Positions 44,434 to 55,200 of a DNA stretch of 64,000 nt are shown here, piece by piece (the first letter of the stretch is position 1; every line of letters starts with the position of its first letter). The notes under the pieces were generated by a model that saw only the letters and a list, made by a program, of their open reading frames with translations, was not told where the DNA came from and ran no database searches. Both the position numbers and the translations under genes were made by a program. The stretch spans positions 372,001 to 436,000 of the forward strand of contig NZ_MNPW01000004.1 in assembly GCF_001983175.1 (NCBI RefSeq). The letters run 5' to 3'. The DNA comes from Pseudomonas cedrina subsp. cedrina. Its GTDB lineage: Bacteria; Pseudomonadota; Gammaproteobacteria; Pseudomonadales; Pseudomonadaceae.

Positions 44434-45675
44434 ATGAGAACTCTACCTATGAAATTCATCGCCAGCGGTTTGCTGTGCCTGCTCGGCGCTATCGTTGCAC
44501 GGCCTGCAATCGCCGAATCGGTGGACATCACCGCCGTATTCAGACCGGACGGATCCGCACCGCAGAAAAACCAGTTCGTCAACACCACGCCGGAGAGCGG
44601 TTACTGCTTGATCTATAAGCCAGACTGCACGGCCCTGAGAATTTTCAGCATTCGTCTCCCGCTGCGAATTGACTCTGCCCGGCCGATGCGGCCGTCTTCC
44701 GAGCCTCGCGACAATGCGATGTTCCAGGTGCCGTCCCAATGGCGCGCTGTGGATGTAACGAACACGGTATCCGGAGAGACCGCTCGGGTGGAGGTACGTA
44801 TTGCAGGTATTGGCTCAACTTACTTTCTAAGCGATACGGTCCAGAGTTTGACCGGAGCTGCCACTGCTGTTGCCGGGCATCACGCGTTATGGGGCAGCAG
44901 TTGGCTGGGTGCGCCATCCCCCTGTTTGGGGACTTACGTTGGTTTCTATGGCAGTACCTCTTATGGTTTTTTCTGGCGCACCCCGGTTCAATCGGCGTGC
45001 GTCAAAACTGCTCGATTCACTATTCCGAGCATGTACTACCAATATTTGGACTTTGCTTATGAGCTTCGAACCCCCAACCCTCTGAGCATGACTGCCGGTA
45101 TCTACACGGGGTCCTTTACCTACTCACTGGGACCAGGTGCTGACTTCGACTTCGGCGACGTCATGCTGCCTCAGGACAACCAACTGACCTTCAATTTCAA
45201 CCTCGATGTCGACCACAACCTGAAAGTCCAGGTCCCTCCCGGCGGCCACCGCATCCAGCTCGAACCCCAGGGCGGCTGGCAAGCCTGGCTGAACGACGGG
45301 CGCAAACCGCGCCGGCTGTTCCGCGACCAGACCGTCAACCTGTGGACCAGCTCGCCCTTCAAGATGACCCTCGAATGCGGCGAGCCATTGGGCAACACCT
45401 GCAGCGTGCGCAACGGCGCCGGCCACCAAGTGCCGCTGGATGTGGCCGTGAGCCTGCCGTTCGGCCTCACCGACGGCAGCGGCAACGCTGTCAACCGCAG
45501 GCCGTTGCGCCTGGACGGCAGCGGTACCGAGCTGTTCAAACCGTCGCTCTACATCGACCGCAAGCCGAGCACCCTGCATTTCGAGATCAAGGCCGATGCT
45601 GTCGAGCAGATGCTGGAGCAGGCAGGCAGCACGTACTCGGGCACCGTCACGGTGGTGTGGGATTCGCAGGTTTGA
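44434..45675 (+). CDS. CS1-type fimbrial tip adhesin (CooD-like), mosaic
   Basis: A 413-aa exported protein with a signal peptide ending PAIA before ESVDITAVFRPDG. The N-terminal half (about residues 40-225) is Cys- and aromatic-rich and would be the receptor-binding domain. The C-terminal half (LPQDNQLTFNFNLDVDHNLKVQVPPGGHRIQLEPQGGWQAWLNDG...) is the pilin-like domain conserved in CooD. Codon use changes near 45120: the N-terminal part is clearly less GC-rich at third positions than the rest and than the neighbours. ATG 44434 is 3 nt after the usher stop; ATG 44449 is possible. Confidence 0.87.
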   Translation: MRTLPMKFIASGLLCLLGAIVARPAIAESVDITAVFRPDGSAPQKNQFVNTTPESGYCLIYKPDCTALRIFSIRLPLRIDSARPMRPSSEPRDNAMFQVPSQWRAVDVTNTVSGETARVEVRIAGIGSTYFLSDTVQSLTGAATAVAGHHALWGSSWLGAPSPCLGTYVGFYGSTSYGFFWRTPVQSACVKTARFTIPSMYYQYLDFAYELRTPNPLSMTAGIYTGSFTYSLGPGADFDFGDVMLPQDNQLTFNFNLDVDHNLKVQVPPGGHRIQLEPQGGWQAWLNDGRKPRRLFRDQTVNLWTSSPFKMTLECGEPLGNTCSVRNGAGHQVPLDVAVSLPFGLTDGSGNAVNRRPLRLDGSGTELFKPSLYIDRKPSTLHFEIKADAVEQMLEQAGSTYSGTVTVVWDSQV

Positions 45676-45712
45676 AGCGCGGCTGGCCGTATTTTCCTAA
45701 TGAGGTTGTGTG

Positions 45713-46453
45713 ATGAAACGTTTGTTAATGGCGTGCAGCGTCTGTCTGTTTTCCCTGATGGCCAATGCCGGCCCGCAGATCAACGTGGGGGTGGTCTATG
45801 ACTACCTCAGTGGCGACAAGAGCACCTACATGAAGCGGGTGTTCAACGGCGGTACATCCACCGCGTTCGTCAAGGTCAACATCCTGGAGATGATCTATGA
45901 CGATGACGGCAACTACCGCGAAGTGCCGCTCAAGGATCAGCACGACAGCACCGCCCGCGACGGCCTGATGGCCAGCCCCGCGCGGCTGATCGTGCCGGCC
46001 AACGGCACCCAGGGCACGCGCCTGTTGTTCATGGGCAACCGCGACAAGGAGCGTTACTTCCGCGTGCGCTTCGTGCCGGTGGTGCCCCAGAGCGACGATG
46101 AATTCGCCGTCACCGACGAAGAGCGCGCCGAATACAAGGACAGCCTCGCCGCCGGGGTCAAGGTGCTGGCCGGCTACGGCACGGTGTTTTTCGTGCGGCC
46201 CAAAGCCACGCGTTTCGACACCGCGATCCAGGACGACGGCAAGCGCTATACCTTGCGTAACAACGGCAACAGCGTGGTCGTGATCGATGAGTTCAAGGAC
46301 TGCGTCGCCGGCTCGCCGCGCGATTGCCGGCCGACCCTGCGCCACCACATCCGCGCCGGACGCTCCTACGGATTCGACAAGGAACCGGGGCGTGAGTACC
46401 GCTTCAGCCTGATCGAAGGCGACGACAGCAAACCCATCGAGGTCAAGGGTTGA
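45713..46453 (+). CDS. CS1-type fimbrial periplasmic chaperone (CooB-like)
   Basis: A 246-aa periplasmic chaperone with two Ig-like domains. The signal peptide ends MANA before GPQINVGVVYDYL. Domain 1 carries SPARLIVPANGTQGTRLLFMGNRDKERYFRVRFVPVVPQ, equivalent to the pilin-capping G1 strand and the conserved basic anchor. Domain 2 ends RSYGFDKEPGREYRFSLIEG. It protects pilins by donor-strand complementation and delivers them to the usher. A GAGG ribosome-binding site 7 nt upstream supports ATG 45713. In CS1-like operons the chaperone gene is usually first; here it is fourth. Confidence 0.9.
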   Translation: MKRLLMACSVCLFSLMANAGPQINVGVVYDYLSGDKSTYMKRVFNGGTSTAFVKVNILEMIYDDDGNYREVPLKDQHDSTARDGLMASPARLIVPANGTQGTRLLFMGNRDKERYFRVRFVPVVPQSDDEFAVTDEERAEYKDSLAAGVKVLAGYGTVFFVRPKATRFDTAIQDDGKRYTLRNNGNSVVVIDEFKDCVAGSPRDCRPTLRHHIRAGRSYGFDKEPGREYRFSLIEGDDSKPIEVKG

Positions 46454-46482
46454 GCCCTGGCCTTTTGCAACAGGTGAAAAGC

Positions 46483-46959
46483 ATGTTCAAGAAAGCAGGG
46501 TGCATGGTGCTTGGCCTTGGTCTGGTCTGGCCTGCGGCCCAGGCCGCCGTCGAGCGCGAAACCTTTGAAGTCTCGGTGACCATTCCCACCGCCGATTTCT
46601 ATGTGTTGCCGGTCGACCCGCAACTGGTACAGACAGAGCAAGTGCTGGCCTACAACCCGGTGTCGTCGCAACTGGCAACGTTGCGTGCGCCGTTCGAGGT
46701 GAAAAACGTCGGCGGCGCGATTGGTGCACGGCTGGATCAGCAGCCCTTTATTTACAACGGCACTGACCGCGTCGACCTGCGCGTGACCTTCAACCAGGTG
46801 GAACTGGGCCTGGCGCAGAGCCAGGTCGTCTCCAGCGCCGATGCCCGCCCCGGCAAGCGCGTGATGCTGGAAATTGCCGCGATCAAGCCCGATGACGATT
46901 ACAAGCCGGGGCGTTACTACGGCACCGTGCACATGGTGTTCGACGCCATCGCGCCGTGA
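46483..46959 (+). CDS. CS1-type fimbrial second (minor) pilin
   Basis: A 158-aa exported pilin homologous to the major subunit at 41312. The signal peptide ends AAQA before AVERETFEVSVTIPTADFYVLP. The mature part repeats the family pattern: LAYNPVSSQLATLRAPFEVKNVGGAIGARL, IYNGTDRVDLRVTFN, and C-terminal YYGTVHMVFDAIAP. It is strongly diverged from the first pilin. It could be an initiator, a terminator or an alternative shaft subunit. ATG 46483 begins the signal peptide; the reading frame is open further up to 46450 but overlaps the chaperone end. Confidence 0.87.
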   Translation: MFKKAGCMVLGLGLVWPAAQAAVERETFEVSVTIPTADFYVLPVDPQLVQTEQVLAYNPVSSQLATLRAPFEVKNVGGAIGARLDQQPFIYNGTDRVDLRVTFNQVELGLAQSQVVSSADARPGKRVMLEIAAIKPDDDYKPGRYYGTVHMVFDAIAP

Positions 46960-46966
46960 CCGATCC

Positions 46967-47314
46967 CCACAGGGATTGGGGGTGTTCACCCTTTTTAGCA
47001 TCCGACACAAGCCCCCTGTGGGAGCGGGCTTGCTCGCGAAAGCGGCAGGTCAGCCACAGATGCACTGGCAGATACACCGCCTTCGCAGGCAAGCCAGCTC
47101 CCACAGGGATTGGGGGTGTTCACCCTTTTTAGCATCCGACACAAGCCCCTGTGGGAGCGGGCTTGCTCGCGAAAGCGGCAGGTCAGTCACAGATGCAGTG
47201 GCAGACACACCGCCTTCGCAGGCAAGCCAGCTCCCACAGGGATTGGGGGTGTTCACCCTTTTTAGCATCCGACACAAGCCCCCTGTGGGAGCGGGCTTGC
47301 TCGCGAAGGCGGAG
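46967..47314. repeat. Tandem array of a 134-bp unit (2.6 copies) made of a terminator-like hairpin plus REPIN
   Basis: Copies start at CCACAGGGATTGGG at 46967, 47101 and 47234, giving periods of 134 and 133 bp; the third copy ends near 47314. Each full unit holds GGGTGTTCACCC followed by TTTTT (terminator-like), TAGCATCCGACACAAGCCCC, and a REPIN with a GGGCTTGCTCGCGAA left half and a TTCGCAGGCAAGCCAGCTCC right half. Copies differ by a few substitutions. The array fills the 396-bp gap between the convergent fimbrial operon and NEL gene and may terminate transcription from the fimbrial side. Confidence 0.9.
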
Positions 47315-47355
47315 TATCAGCCACCGAACAGGTCGGCTGGATCACTGCCACAGCT

Positions 47356-50300
47356 TCAAACCGCGTGCGCCGTGTCTTGTTCCTCCAGTCGATCTAAAGC
47401 CTCACGCGTCAGCCGCCGGGCCAGGTCCTGATCGCTGGCGTGAGCGCCGGCCAGGATCCGTTCGTAGGTCTGCGGTGTCATCGGCGCGCCGGTCAGCACG
47501 TCTTCGTGGGGCACATTCAGTGCGTCGGCCAGTTGCAGCAGCGCCTGTTTGGCTTCCTCGCTGCGCTCGGTGGCGGCCGCCCAGGCATTTTGCGCAAACA
47601 TCAGGTCGTCCAACGGGTCAAGTATCTGGTTGGCCCGCTCGGTACTGGCCTGGAATACCTCGGCATGGGCAGTGCGCAAATAACTGTCCCAGAAGCCCTG
47701 GGCGAGCATGCCGTCCGCCAGGCCATCACCGGCTTCCAGGGCCAGCACGCTGCCATGGGCTGCGTCGAGCATGGCCGGGCTCACTTGGGCCGTGGCGCGG
47801 TAAGCCATGTGTTCCGACACCCAGGGCAACGACAACCGCTGCTTGAGCGCGCTTTGATACGCCAGGTACACCTCGACTTCATCCACCGTGCCAGGCTCGC
47901 CATCGACCACTTGCGTGCTGAAGCGCAAACCTTGCCCGCCTTCGTCCACGGGGGCAATGCGCTGGCGGATGTCGGCTTGCGCCACCTGGTTGAGCCGTTC
48001 CAGCCGCGCCTTGCCCTTGGCCAACCACGCCAGCTGGCGTTCCTGCTCGGCGCCGTTGAGGTGGAGTGCGTCATTGAGCTGCAATTCCACGCCCAGCGCA
48101 TTGAACACATGCAGGCCGGCATCGGCGCAAGTCACCGGATTGCTGGCTATCAAGAACATTCGCGTGCGCAGCGCTTCGTCGCCCTGCATCGCAATCAGCA
48201 TTTGCCACACCTTGCCCGCCAGGTCGCGATAGCCGATTTCGTAGCGCAGTCGGTCGCGCGGGTCTTCGAACACTTCCGGTGGTTCAAGGCTTTTAAGCAC
48301 TTCAAAAAATCCCTGTGAGCCGTGTTCCGCTTCAACCTCGTCCCACAGCTGCTGGAGCCAGGGGCTATGCTCGGCCCGTCCTAGCGCCAGCCAGAAACCC
48401 GCGTCACCGCGGGGTGGATACGTGCGGTACGGGTCAAGGCCGGCGGCCATGCGATAGCTGACCAGTGTGCGCTCCGCCTGCGCGCTCAGGCGGTTGCGGT
48501 CGAGGCGGGTACGCGCCACCAGCTCGGCTTGCGGTTGCCAGGGCAAAAACTGCGGCACGTGATCGATCAATGTGTTTTGCAGGTCGAGTGCGAAGTCGTC
48601 CGGCCGCTGCCGTGCGAAGAGGCCCTCTGGCCAGTCGCTTATGCCGGTGCCGCGTAGCGACAACGAGCGCAGGAACGGCATGCCACTGATGTCCGGCGCG
48701 ACCGTCAGCAGGCGGTTACCGCCCAGCGACAAACGCCACAGCCAGGGCAGGTGCCTGAACTGCGCCAGGCTCGCCGCATCCCATTGCACCCGGTTGTTAT
48801 CCAGCGCCAGTTCGCGCAGGCCGATCATTCGGGTCACGGGTTGCGGCAGGCGCGTCAACCCATTGCTTTGCAAGTCGAGGCTGACCAGTCGCGGGAAATT
48901 TTCCAGGAACGGCATATCGCTATCCAGCAAGTCGGCTTCGATGAGTTCCAGGTGCTGCACATGCTTGAAGCTGGCCTTGAGCCGAAGGTTACCCAGCAAG
49001 CCCCTCAAGGCCGGGCCGTTTTGGGTCAGGGTGATGCCATGCGGGTTGGGTTTGAAATTGAGCTCCCAGGCGTGGATCAAGGACCGCGATAAGTTCCGGC
49101 GCACCGCATCCAGGTTCGGATCTTCACCGGGGGCCGCGAGGTTTATCCAGTGGCTCAGCTCGGTTTGCAATTCAAGCTTTTCCGCTTCCCGGGCTTCAAA
49201 ATCCAGCAGATTCGCGGGGTCGTCAAGGCTGGGTAAAAACCCATCGATATCGGCCTGTTCCACATAGGGGTAGAGCGCCTTGACCCGCTCTTCAAGCGTC
49301 GGTGCAAACAGCGCCGAACACCATTGTCGTACGCGATGCATGGGCTTTTGCGTGAGCACCTGTGCATCCGGCGTCGGCTCGGGGCCGATGCCGGGGCTGT
49401 CGAGCAGCACGCGTCGTTGCTCGGGAGCCGTGACCTTGCTGATCATCCAGGCCCTGAAACCCTCGCTCTCTCCAGAAGTAAAGCCCAGCGCGGCCTGGCG
49501 GTCGAGGGGCAGGGCCGCCAGGATGGCTTCGAAGAATGCGCCATCGCGCAGCAATACACGCTGTTGCCCATCATGAATGACATGCTCGGCGGCGTCGTGC
49601 CTGACCAGCACACGCACCCTGCGCGCGTCGGCCGCGCCTGCCGAGGCACGCAAGGGGCCGGTTGGGCTGTGCAGGCGAATTTCCAGGCGCGTGTCACGCA
49701 GGGCATCGCTGTGCAGGCGCAGGGTATTGAGGGCCATCTGTTCGCCGTCGGCGTTCAGCCGCGCCGGATCGAAAAAACCCTCGAACCCATGGACGCCACG
49801 GGCCTGCAGTTGCAGCTCGCGGGCGAGATTACGCAGGCGCAGCGGCACATGCCGTTCGATGTTCGCAAGCTCGGCGGGGCGGGCCTGTGCAATCACCTGC
49901 CGCGCCAGCGTTTTGGGCAGCTCACCGACGGCCTGGCGCACGCGCAAGGCGGCTGTGTCCAGACCTTCTTCGCTATGCCGATATAGATAATCGAACACGG
50001 CCGCCCGGCGCCCGGCGAGGTTGTCGGCCAGGCGGTTGCGCAGGGCGTCGACCGGGTCGTCTTCGCCGATTTCGCCGAGCACTTCCTGCAACTGCGTGTC
50101 ATCAAGAAAACCCACCAGGCGTTCCGGCAGTTGGCCCAGGTTCAGGTCCTGATGACTGATCTTCAACACATGCTCGGCGGCGTCCTCGCCATAACGCAGG
50201 CAGTCACCGTTCATCTCGGGGCTGTCATACACTTCGATCGCGCGGTTGGTCGGCCAACCCGGTAGCTCGCGGGCCATGTGCGGGCTCCAATAGGTGTCCT

Positions 50301-52167
50301 CGTCGACTGCCTGACCGCCGCGCAGGCGCTCGGGCAAGTGGTGCGCCTGTTGGTTGAGGTTAAAGCGCTTGACGCTGTGCTCCACCAGCGCCGGCGTGGT
50401 GTTGTCGGCGCGGGCGGCGCGCAGCACGCCGTAGTCGGTGCCGCTGATGGCGAGGATTTGCTCGGACTGGGCTTGGCTGAAGTCGCCCAGGCTGCGCAAT
50501 AGCTGGCGGTCGCTCCAGGCGCGTGGGTTGTCGTTGTAGAGCAGCGGCGGTGCGTACGCGTCGGCGCGCAGCGGATGGCGGATGCGGTAACTGTCGGCTG
50601 CCGGGTCGTGCTCCACGGCATAGTAATGTTCGTCGACGGGCAGCAGGGTTTGCCCTTGGTGAGTGTGCAGGCCGCGCTCGTCCGGGGTCGATCCCGGCGC
50701 CAGGTTCACCTCCGGCTGGCGGTAGGGACGAGGGTCCGGGTTCCACAGGCGCGTGCGACCTTGCATGTCCACCGCCTTGAGTTGATCGACAAACGCCGAG
50801 CGAGCCAGCTGCCCACCCAGGCCGAACGCGCCCAACTGCACCACGTCTTCGACCACCTCGACCAGGTGCCGCGCCGCCTCCAGCGCGTGGCCCTGGGCCA
50901 GGTCCACCACACCCTCGACCACCTCGTCGAGCAATTGGTAAGCGGTGTAGGCCAGGGTCAGTTCACCCAGAAACGGCACGAACGGCGTGGCCACGAACAG
51001 CGCGGCGTCAAAGATCTGCGTCACTATGCGGCTGAAATTGTCCCACCAGGCCCAGAATTCGCGCTTGTCGGCCAACTGCGTGGGCACCGCCAGTTCCTGG
51101 GCGTCGTTCAGGATTTTATCCAGGCTGCGTTGGTACAGGTACGGCCAGAGGTCGGCGTCGATACGTTCTGCCGCAAAGGGCGTGGGCATCGCCCGGGCGC
51201 TGAAAAAATGGCCGCGCTGGGATTGGTCGACAAACTGGCTGAAAAACCGTTGATAGTCGGCATCGCGCAGTTTTTCATTCAGCGCGTTCATGAAGGCGTG
51301 GCTGTCGGCATAGTGCTTGAGCGCACCCTGGGGGTCGTTGGGGATATACGCCAGGATCGGCACCGGCGTGCTGGCGCTCTCCAGGTTCGCCGCGATCAGC
51401 AGGATCCCGGTCAGCAAGGCGCCGCGCAGACTGAGTCGGTAACAGTGCATGACCACGGGTTTGCCCTGCAGGATCAGTTGCACCAGGGCGAAGGTCGGCG
51501 CGTCGATGTCGCGCTTGAGCAGCGCCAGGTGTGCGGCGCGATCCAGGGCGGCCTGCTGGCTGGCGATCACCTCGGCCTGCAGCGCTTGCCGGGCGAGTGC
51601 GTCAGTGGGCAGCAGGTGTTGTTTGAGCAGTGTCTGGTAACGGCCGCCCAGGTCCAGTTCGCGACACAACTGCGCGAATTGCGCGATGCTCATGCGGCCT
51701 TTGAGCGGCTCGATCATGAAATGCCCGCGTGCATCGGGTTTGCTGATATAGCTGGAGCTGTCGGTGTGCTTCTGATGGCGGCCAAAGTTATGCAGCGCGG
51801 CACCCAGCAGTGACACCGTGTGGCTGCTGGTGCCTTTGAGGATCAGGCCCCGCTCGGTGTGCAGGAACAGGTGCACGGCATCGACGTCGAGGTCCAGGCC
51901 ATGGCGCTCCTTGATGGTCTGGGTCAGCAGAGGCCGCGCAAAGGCGCGCAGGTCTTGCAGGTCCTTGAGGCGCAGGTCGACGCTGTTTTGCGTGGCCCAG
52001 GCCCGTGCATTGGCAAGTTTGAGCGGGGCCTGGGGACCCGCGCCGATGAACTCGGGCAGTCGGGTCAGCGGCGTGCGGCTCAGCGCCCGCGCCCTGGGCC
52101 AGTGTGCGGCACGCAGCCAGTCGGGCAGGCTGCGTTGGATCAAGGGGTAATGAGGGCCTTTGGACAT
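47356..52167 (-). CDS. NEL-domain protein: probable IpaH/SspH-type E3 ubiquitin ligase effector with DUF6543 N-terminus and LRRs
   Basis: A 1603-aa protein. The N-terminal two thirds resemble the DUF6543/'dermonecrotic toxin' region of Pseudomonas. Leucine-rich repeats follow at about 1070-1200 (LVSLDLQSNGLTRLP, LRELALDNNRVQ, LWRLSLGGNRLL, LRSLSLRGTGI). The C-terminal NEL domain (about 1250-1560) has Cys1347 in NPVTCADAGLHVFNAL, matching the CxD catalytic motif of IpaH/SspH ligases. Such enzymes ubiquitinate host proteins after injection into eukaryotic cells. ATG 52167 has an AAGG ribosome-binding site. No signal peptide is seen and no secretion system is nearby. It is divergent from the gene at 52282. 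Confidence 0.87.
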   Translation of the reverse strand: MSKGPHYPLIQRSLPDWLRAAHWPRARALSRTPLTRLPEFIGAGPQAPLKLANARAWATQNSVDLRLKDLQDLRAFARPLLTQTIKERHGLDLDVDAVHLFLHTERGLILKGTSSHTVSLLGAALHNFGRHQKHTDSSSYISKPDARGHFMIEPLKGRMSIAQFAQLCRELDLGGRYQTLLKQHLLPTDALARQALQAEVIASQQAALDRAAHLALLKRDIDAPTFALVQLILQGKPVVMHCYRLSLRGALLTGILLIAANLESASTPVPILAYIPNDPQGALKHYADSHAFMNALNEKLRDADYQRFFSQFVDQSQRGHFFSARAMPTPFAAERIDADLWPYLYQRSLDKILNDAQELAVPTQLADKREFWAWWDNFSRIVTQIFDAALFVATPFVPFLGELTLAYTAYQLLDEVVEGVVDLAQGHALEAARHLVEVVEDVVQLGAFGLGGQLARSAFVDQLKAVDMQGRTRLWNPDPRPYRQPEVNLAPGSTPDERGLHTHQGQTLLPVDEHYYAVEHDPAADSYRIRHPLRADAYAPPLLYNDNPRAWSDRQLLRSLGDFSQAQSEQILAISGTDYGVLRAARADNTTPALVEHSVKRFNLNQQAHHLPERLRGGQAVDEDTYWSPHMARELPGWPTNRAIEVYDSPEMNGDCLRYGEDAAEHVLKISHQDLNLGQLPERLVGFLDDTQLQEVLGEIGEDDPVDALRNRLADNLAGRRAAVFDYLYRHSEEGLDTAALRVRQAVGELPKTLARQVIAQARPAELANIERHVPLRLRNLARELQLQARGVHGFEGFFDPARLNADGEQMALNTLRLHSDALRDTRLEIRLHSPTGPLRASAGAADARRVRVLVRHDAAEHVIHDGQQRVLLRDGAFFEAILAALPLDRQAALGFTSGESEGFRAWMISKVTAPEQRRVLLDSPGIGPEPTPDAQVLTQKPMHRVRQWCSALFAPTLEERVKALYPYVEQADIDGFLPSLDDPANLLDFEAREAEKLELQTELSHWINLAAPGEDPNLDAVRRNLSRSLIHAWELNFKPNPHGITLTQNGPALRGLLGNLRLKASFKHVQHLELIEADLLDSDMPFLENFPRLVSLDLQSNGLTRLPQPVTRMIGLRELALDNNRVQWDAASLAQFRHLPWLWRLSLGGNRLLTVAPDISGMPFLRSLSLRGTGISDWPEGLFARQRPDDFALDLQNTLIDHVPQFLPWQPQAELVARTRLDRNRLSAQAERTLVSYRMAAGLDPYRTYPPRGDAGFWLALGRAEHSPWLQQLWDEVEAEHGSQGFFEVLKSLEPPEVFEDPRDRLRYEIGYRDLAGKVWQMLIAMQGDEALRTRMFLIASNPVTCADAGLHVFNALGVELQLNDALHLNGAEQERQLAWLAKGKARLERLNQVAQADIRQRIAPVDEGGQGLRFSTQVVDGEPGTVDEVEVYLAYQSALKQRLSLPWVSEHMAYRATAQVSPAMLDAAHGSVLALEAGDGLADGMLAQGFWDSYLRTAHAEVFQASTERANQILDPLDDLMFAQNAWAAATERSEEAKQALLQLADALNVPHEDVLTGAPMTPQTYERILAGAHASDQDLARRLTREALDRLEEQDTAHAV

Positions 52168-52281
52168 GGTAATGACCTTGCGAGGTAGACAAGGGCACCA
52201 GCCTAGGCAGCGTTGCAAATGAACGAGAGGTAACTGTCTAGTGCCGGTGACCGGCGCGTGGGGCGTAGCGTTTTCGGTTTA

Positions 52282-55200
52282 ATGAGCGAGAGCCTGTCTA
52301 TGCCTGCTTCACCGCGCCAGATCCCTATCGAACAGATTCAAACCGTGTTCAGCGAGCCGCCGACCTTGGAGACGGTGGCGCAGGACAGCGCCCAGGCCTG
52401 GCTGGATCAGTACCTGCCGGCCTATCACTTCAACGCCGCGCATACACTGCTGGTCGTCGAAGAACGTTATCGATCGTTGGCCGAGCTGGTGGTAGACCGC
52501 CTGGCCTCAGCCAAACCCACACTGCTGGTCGTGGGCTATCACGTGGTTGTGCAGCGCAGCCGCGAAACCTATACACAGGGTGGCCCGAGCCTGGAGGACG
52601 CGGAACGCTTGATCAATAACTGTGGCACACGCTTGCTCAAGCTGTTCTGCGAACGCCTGCAGGCCTGGTGGCGCGAGGCGTTGCCGGTGAATATGACGCG
52701 CTGGGGCTACCTGGCCGACCAATTGCTGGCGCTGCTCTACGATTCACCCGCGCCGCCGGGCATGAACCCACAGCGCTTTGGCGAAGTGTTTCCCAAGTCG
52801 AGCCTGCACGCGACACGGCCGGACAGGCTTTGGCGCCTTGGGTTGCCGGTGTACAGCGTGCATCTGCGCAATGCGGCCGATACACAGACACTGCCGCTGC
52901 TGCTGATCAGCCATGTGCCGTACACCCTGCTGTTCAGCCCCGCCAGCGGCGTGCACCTGTTGGACAACCTCGATGCCGTGCAGCCGTTGCTGTCGGACTA
53001 TGCCAGCCCTCTGCTGGCGAGCCCGGTCGGCCAGTGGTTTACCCAGCGGGTCCAAGGCGACCCTTTCGATGCCCTGGCGGCGGCGTATCTGGCGCGCCAG
53101 CTGCAGGAAATCGCCAGCCTTGATATCCGTGTGCCGCGCCCGGTGCAGGAATACCACCAGTTGCTCGGTTACATTCTCGATACCAAGCGCTGGTTCGTGC
53201 CGGCCCTGAGTGCCGCACAAAAAGCCCTGCGCCCCGCGCTGCCGTTGTGGCTGGCCGCCGCCGACAGCGACGACAGTTTCGCCGGCGCGACGTTACTCCA
53301 CGGCCTGGTGCTGGCCGCGCAGCAAGACGGCAGCCAGGACTTTCTCGAGGGTATCGAGCCCCTGCAAGTCTACGCCGCGAGCCGTTTGCGCGAATGTTTG
53401 AAACAAGAGGAACCGCGTGCGGCAAACCTTGAACCCGGCGAGATCAGCCTGCGCTTTACGCGGGTGATCGCCGCGCCCGTGCCGGTGCCCGGTGGTTTTA
53501 TCGCCGGTGAAGTGCAAACAGTCACCCTCGCCCTGACGGAACTGGCGCTGGAAAACCTCGGTGGTTTGCCCCATGCGCCCAAGTCGATTCACCTCAAAGG
53601 CGCCGCCGCGCCCGACTGGCTGACCTACGACCTACTCAAAACCTGCGTAACCCGCGTGGATATCGGCCAGGCTTACCCGGCGCTGTTAAAGAAACACCTG
53701 ATCGACGACGCCGTCGATGCCGCCCGCCGCCAAGGCCTGTTCAGCCGCCAATGGCGCGCGCAACTGCCGTTGCAGGCATTGCAATGGAAAATCCAGGGCC
53801 TGCATGGGCTGACGCGCATGGGCTTTCGTCGGCTCAATGCCGCCGTGCAGGCGGACAAAACGCGGCGTGTGGTGCAGGGGCAGGCCGTGGCGCTGTGGCC
53901 ACTGGCGTTCAAGGCTCGGCCCGGCGACTCGGCGGACATTGTCGAAGGGCACTTCGTGATTGGCCCGCACCATGGCGAAGAGGGCCCGCACTTGCTCTAT
54001 CGACCCTTGTTCAACCCGGCCTTGCTCGAATACCCGTCGCAGCAGGCCTTGTTCGCCGCGATCCAGGCCAAGGGCGACTTGCAGGACACGGTACTCGCCT
54101 GGCTCGCCCCACGGCGCCAGTCGGTGTATGCCAACGATGGTTTCCGTCAGCCGCATATTCGCTACTTCTTGCAGGGCGACGAATTCACCACCTACACCAC
54201 GCCCCAGCCAGTGCAACTGAGCCGACAGATCAGCGACGTCGACCCAGCGCAGCAAGTGTTTGCCGCCACGGCCAGGGCACTGGTGACCCTGGCCGACCGG
54301 CAAACCGTGTCCAATGCCGAGCAGCGCTGGGCCAGCCTCAAGCAGGCTGGTTGGCTGCTGTTCAACAGTCTCATGCCTTTAATCAGTGGCCCGTTGATGC
54401 TGGGCGGTTGGTTGCTGCAAGTGATGGACAGCGCACGCAACGACCTGCCCGCGCTGGCCAGTACCGATGAGCAGGCTCGCAGTGCCGCCGTGCTCGATCT
54501 GCTGGTGAACCTGATGGCGATCCTGGCGCACCAGGCCGCGCCCCATGATGCCCATGCATCGCTGGAGCTGGAGCATCCGGTGTTCGCGCCCCTGGCGCTG
54601 CCCGAACCCGTGCCTGCTGAATCGACACGCATCACCGCGCCGGTGAACTTCGAGGCTCCGGCCAGTTGGGCGAACGCCCGCGATACCCTGACCGCATCCA
54701 TGCAAACGCGGCTGGATGCGCTGAGCCTCAAAACCCTGGCCAAACCCTGGCCCAAGGCACTGCCCGATGCCGAGCGCAGCGGCCCTTGGCAAGGGCTGCG
54801 CCGCGACACCGCGCACACGCCGCCGCAATGGCAGGCACTGGTGCGCGGCCAGCTATTTCGCGTTCGTATCGAGCAAGGCCGCGTACGCGTGATCAGCGCC
54901 GACGGCAGCCGCACGGGGCCTTGGCTCAAGTTGCTGGGGCAGGGCGCTTGGGATTTCGATCTGCAACTGCGCCTGCGCGGTGGCGCCGACGGCAATGAGC
55001 CACCGCCGTCGTATCGCCAGACGCTGGAGCTAGAATATAAAAAAGCCGGACTGGATCGCACCAAGGCCCAGCTCGCCATGGAAATAGCGCGCAAATTGGT
55101 GGACAAGCCCGAGGGTGTGCTTGACGCGCAACAACGCAGCCGCGCCTGGTTCAGCTACCTCAACGCGATCAAGGACAAAGTGCGCGCGGCCCAGGAGGAG

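Noticed and set aside
46967..47314. Possible CRISPR array
   Set aside because: Units are about 134 bp, repeat along their whole length with no unique spacers, and contain REPIN sequences; no cas genes are nearby.
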